DNA of 64,000 bases. Origin: Phoronis australis. Taxonomy: Eukaryota; Phoronida; Phoronidae. The position numbers and the translations under genes are program-made. This document shows, in pieces, positions 55,001 to 61,000 of this stretch. Every line of letters begins with the position of its first letter. Positions within the stretch are counted from its first letter, which is position 1. Below the pieces are notes generated by a model that was not told where the DNA came from, did not search any database, and saw only the letters and a program-made list of their open reading frames with translations. The stretch lies in the NCBI GenBank assembly GCA_002633005.1, contig NMRA01000026.1, positions 767,073 through 831,072 on the forward strand, written 5' to 3'.

Positions 55001-58000
55001 ATATTGACAATTCATGGTAGATTTCACTCTCGATTTGTATCAAAGTTAAAAGTTGATTTGCCGTAGTAAGGAAACTAAAACAATACAAGAAAGGGCAATC
55101 GATGTTTTCACAAGTCCAAAAATACGCAGTAGATTTAGGGAACTTAGTTGAGTTCCTATTTGGGACTGTTTCATGCAACTGGGCCCCGGGGTATGTTTCA
55201 TGAAAAGTGTCTGAGACTTAATTTTATGTTCTCTCTTCCCAATTATTTACCCTTCACAGCTTAGTCACGATTTATTGAAATTGTTTCAGTTATCACCTGC
55301 TATGTACTTTTGCTAAAGTGGGATTTAATTCACATTTTTCAAAAATAATTGTGTGGGGTGTAAGTCAAAATTTCTGACTGAAGTCTTGAGTCACTTTTTT
55401 GCGTTTTAGGCAGAGAGTAAGGCAAAAACAGTCCTTAAGTGGAAGGACATGTGAGCGAGGAGTCTTGGGCAGAGTACCGTTACTGTCTCGGTTTAACCAG
55501 TGTCTTAAATGAGCTTTGTGACTAGTATAATTATTCTAGTCATGTGCCATGCATTGTGGGAACAAACTAACGTGTATGGATAAGTTTGTGGACCTAGTAA
55601 CCAATCAAACATAACCTATGGTAAAATCGCACCAATTAGGACATAATATGGCTGTAAATAATTTTCTTATTTTTTTCATAAAAGATATAAAGTACCAATT
55701 TCTTAACCATTTTCAAGCTCTGTACCAGACCAATCATTTGACAAATAGTTTCAAAAATCTTGAGTCTGTGAACGGCTTTTTAAAAAAATCGTTGAAAATT
55801 GATTGCAAAAGGGCAATTTTTAAGAACTATTTGCTTAGTTGTTGAGATTTCACCATAGCATTGTCGTTAGAATTTCTCACGATTCAATCTTGCACAAGTA
55901 CGAAATTTCTGAACCTTAGTCCGTCTTCTGAAAACTCCCACAATTCAGTGTGATTAATGCTTTATTTGATGAGGTATGTCTTGGCTAATCTTACTGACAT
56001 TTCATGCGCTCCTTTCTAGTGTCCAACATTGCCCAGTGCCGTGAACACTCTGGTATGTGCTGACACTCGTGTGTCGCATGCAATAATCTGTTGTATATCT
56101 CGGAAACACTTTTTTACCACCTGAAAATACGGGATATAACCAGCCACCATTGTGTTTAGAGAACAACGAATCAACTTTCTGAAGCACTGATTTTGTTGTC
56201 GGGGATTTGATTTGATGGGTCAAAAAGTTGATTCCTTGTTGGGTAAATAGATTGACAGGTTTATCCCTGTTGAAAAATTAAAAAAGAAACGACACGTAGA
56301 TTAGAGCTCACCGTGTAATCGTGTTAAACAAATCTAGGCCGGTTTTATCTCAGTGTTCAGTGTAAGCATGAAGCTTTGACCTGCATCAGGTAGTGGTATT
56401 TGGAAGTGATATTAGAATTACACTAAGGCCTATGCTAAATTGAGCTCTCTTTCGTGGAGGTAGAAAAATGCACTGCACCACTTTTCAAAATGTCAGGCAC
56501 CTGAAGTGAGTTGAACAAGAATGCAAGAACAGTGTATCGCAAATTCAAAACTGATATTTGCCTAAAGTTGACAAATTCTAGGTGTCGGCATGGTAACCCG
56601 ATATGCAATAATGCAACTTTGCCTGCTTTAATTACAGTTGTGGATCATAGTAATTAGGATATGGGGAAAGTGGCCAGTACAATTGCATGTGTTCCAAGAG
56701 TGTTGCTGATTTTATGAATTAGATTTGATTCTGGTTGATAACTGTTTAATTATTTCAATTGCCTATGTGGGTAATAGTCACTTACGGGGGCCTACATTAA
56801 TTAAGAACCAGTTTTCTCCACCGAATAACGGGTATCAAAAGTGCCGTTTACACTTACAAAGTTGACATGGATCAGCTGACACGGAACAAGTTGTTCCAGT
56901 GTGTAAACAGACTGACACGGAGCAAATTGACACCGCGGTGACAAATTTTTGCCACTCGTTTGTGAGGTAGAGCAATTTGCGCCCGAACATCTTGCTCCGT
57001 GTCAATTATAAGTCTAAACGCGAAACTGGAGCAAGGCGAAAAGGATCATCTCTACTGCGCTTGTGCAATGACCTTCATATGGGTTTTTTGTCTCTGCAAC
57101 TCTCATCGTTTGTAAACCTGCGCACGTGCGATCCAGTCTCTCCAGCTGCAATTTCCGTCTTGCCACAGTTAGTGAGTTGTGTTTGCAAATTTATGCAGTG
57201 CTTATATTTGATCGTTTTGGGTCGTGAAAAAGGTTTCGTTTGAAATCACTTGGTTAACAATATATACCGGTATGTAAATGAGCACCAGATTTTGGTACGG
57301 TGCAAGTAAATCTCTCTGATAAACTCTGTTTTTTTAATGAAAAACTTGAAAATATGAAGTTTGTGATATTCCATTCAGCAGTTATACCTCAGTGACAAAT
57401 TCAAAACTTACGGGGTTGCACTACATAATGCAACAATCCTAGCACCATAAATGAAGGCATTTGAATGCTCACCCCGGGGCCCATATTCTCACAAATACCC
57501 ACCACACAAATAAATACCCTTCCATTCCAACTCTAGTCTGATAATAAAAAGAGGGTTCTCTCTTCCAATTCACACCAACTCGTAAATTAATCCCAGTAGT
57601 CTGCTATTGACAATGAGCAAAGTTTGTCGTTCAGATATTAGAAACTTACTATTGATCATTTGGATGATGTTGCCTACTTAAAGCTGTGTTACTTGTCATT
57701 ATTCAATACCTGGATTGATTACCTGTGTAGTATTTTATAATCATTTCGATCTATTTGAACATGACTCACACAACTCTTCATCTATTAAAGTAGGAATTTA
57801 TCATGTTGACGAGCCACGAAGATGTAGTAATTATTAACTATGAAAATGATTGGGCTAGAAAAGACGTGAATTTGAAGTAAGAATTAATTCTTTTGTTATT
57901 CACGATTGATCAAGATCACTCATTCACGCCAAGATAGAACGTTCCAGATTTCCAAGGAGACATTTTTACGAAAAGTATTTTTTCTGTGTTCTGCTAGAAA

Positions 58001-61000
58001 GGCATACTTTGTTCATTGGAAAATTTTCCTAATCTACATTAATTCAGAAAATACCAAAAATTTCTTGTAAAAATGAAAATGCCTGTCACTTACTGGGAGA
58101 CAAAAAGATAGTAAAAAAGATAGTAGGTTTTTTCATCCCCCAAGACTAATTAGTTAAGAAATTAGAAACCAGTTTACGTAAATTTTTGGATAAAATTCCT
58201 GAGGTAACATTTTCCGGGTCAATTCCTAAATGATATTTCTGGGTACAATTTCCAGGAAATTAAATTCGCAACTTTTTTCAGTGTGTAGAAAATTGTATTT
58301 TTTGATATTTTTGAAATAATACAGTTGGTGCCTGCCATTCAACTTCATGTGTTGCATTTGGGCCATACCACAGTGTTCACGTGCACAGCTGCATTTTCAG
58401 CTTGGCGTGTCTGTCAGTGTTCAAAAAGCAGCTCGGAGCGAGATACCCCAAGGGCTGAGTCCACTTAGAAGAGTTCCAGGGCTGGGTCCACTTAGAAGAG
58501 TTCCACTGATGTCAATAACATGTTTTACTGGACATTTCTAAATCACCAGATTGTACTGGAGACTCGTTGCCTAAACTGACCAATCAGGTTGCTTGCTCCA
58601 AATAACTATTACATTTTCGTCATGCGATTGGTCAATTTTTGTTCAGTCTCAATTACTGAATTCTGTGGTATTGGGTTACTATTCAGGTGTCCAACAATGT
58701 CCCCAACTTAGAGAAATTTAGGGTGTAACTGGTGCAAATATCCTGGTGCAGAGGTCATGAGGGGCTTACTTCATCTTTAGAGATGATCTCTCCTGTTTAG
58801 TATATTCCGAATGTGGGATTTGTGATTTTGTTGTTGCCTGTATGATGAGTCACTCCAGGTCTGTTGTTGTTGTGTTCACCATGACATCTATTGTCGCATG
58901 CCAAAGTTTTATTCTCAAATTATGAGCCATTGCAGTATGAGGATGGAAGGTTGTGATTATGACGATTTGTTTTGAGTTGTGCCATGGTTGCAGTTGGACT
59001 TAAGGATGTTTCAGAAGACTAATGCGCTCTAATCAGTCAGGACAAGAACAAACAGTATTGCTATGATATTTTTAGGGCTTTTGCAAGAATTGTGGTCGTG
59101 CCTCGCTGATGTGACATCGTTGATCTGCCAATGATAATAATTCCTTTGCTTTATCTGCTGCACATAAAACAAAATGGCATCTTGTTATGTTTGAAACAAA
59201 AATCTGTAAGCCAGCGTTGACGTATTATCTTGGCTAGATTATTTCCACATGTGGTGTTTTCAGAAGAAAACTGCCCCGCTTTTGTCACTTTCAAAATTTT
59301 TATCAATTCCAGAATTAGAGTTGCGTGTAGCCGAGAAGACTTCACCTCGTTTTAAAACTCTTTTTACGAAACCACAGAATCCACTTTACGGTCTTGGAAT
59401 AATTTTGATCGACGATTTTCTTTATTGAGTCGTTGCAACACTACTTAGTTGTGATTGGTAGAGACAATTGTTGCCATGATGCCAACAGAATGGTTCAACA
59501 ATTGCGACAGGTTTGCGGGGTGACGTGATACCATTGTTGTTACGACATAGCGCGCGACTTCTTGGGAATGAGACCTTTGAGGTCTGTTGACTGTCAACAC
59601 CATCATTTTCCTGCTTATGTTTCTGTTTGCTTGAAGCTTGAGCCAGTGGAATGTCTTGCTATGAAGCATGATTGAATGTCTGAAGCATGTTGCTAAAGCT
59701 GTCAGGTTAATGCTAGTTTTTGTTAAATCTGCTTAACTGTCTGATCTGCTGTTGGTTGTGCTAAATTTTCATATAACTTAGGCTGTTAACTTGACTCCTG
59801 GCATCTGTTGCAAAACAGTGATCTTTTTTTGAAAAGTGGAAAAAATATTTAATTGCAAAGGCATTTTGTGCATGTTTTCGGATCCTCAGACATCTGCAAC
59901 CTCAAAACCCTGATGAAGCAGATTTGAGACCAAAAGTGCCAAAAATGTGGTCTTTAGCTAACTTTTAGATAGAAAAGATGTAAAGGTATGAATTAAGGGA
60001 ATTCTTTCAAGCATTTACACTACCATTAGTGTTGCTGGTTTGACACATTTCTCTTTACATTTATTTATTTATTTATTTATCTTTTTGCCATTGAATTCTT
60101 GAAGCTTGAAAGAAATGAGAGGAAACTTTCATTGAAAATTTCACATGGAACAAAAAAATTGGCATGTACACTAGCAAGTATTTGTTGGGCAGTTGTCTCC
60201 ATTTAGCCTGAAGTTAAAATTAATTTATTTCTGGCTGCTTACACATTTTGTCATCTTATTTTTTGTTAAAAACAAATTGAGCACGAGTTTTCAATCGACT
60301 TTCTTCTAGTTTCTGCAGTCTTTCTTTTTCTAATTAACTTTCTATCGCCTTACTGCATTTCAAAGTTCTATTCACATTTCCTTGGAGCAACATTGCTTTT
60401 CAGTGTACTTCTCCCAGTGTTTCATTTAATTACGTTTCATTTCAGGACTTGATCACAAAGGAAGTGTTCTTGTCATCTATAATGTGTCAAGAGCCTGTGC
60501 TGATAAGTACGAGTGCGTTGCCAGTAACGAGGTGCCCCCTTCCATTCACAGGGAATTTGTGCTGGAGGTCGAATGTGAGTACTGTGAGCGCCATCTTTTG
60601 TCTTGCAAATCACCCCCGTCTTGACTTTTTTAATGCTGTAGTGGATTTACACTAAGAGGCCGTCTGTTAAACTATGTTAGGAATATTTTTGGTATATGTG
60701 CGGAACTACTCTTTTTCGATTCATGTGACTATGGTAAAGTTTCTTTAAATGAGAACACAATATGACAGAAAGGTATTTTATTTGATCAAACTTTTCTACA
60801 CTGAGAGTGAACAAGACGGTAACGTTAGATGATTTTTTGGAAACATTATTGGCTATCAGCAAACACAAGATGAAATTTCCAATGTTTTTGGCAATGGTTT
60901 GAAAAATCAAAATAATATGACGATTTTGGCCATTATTTTTGTTCAAATTAAGGGAAACTTTACTATATGTAGGACTCTTAGGAGATCTATGACTGAGTGC

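Larger units (their letters stand above)
50761..60445 (+). other. Intron 4 of the Ig gene
   Basis: 9.7 kb that splits Ig2. It holds the diverged repeat tract 51180-52280, two back-to-back elements at 54362-55191, a TIR element at 55616-55858, a 27-bp duplication at 58452-58505 and a TTTA run at 60059-60081. GC-richer stretches at 53240-53630 and 53900-54080 have short open frames with no known domain. 57240-58340 and 58560-60000 show nothing recognisable. Confidence 0.85.
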
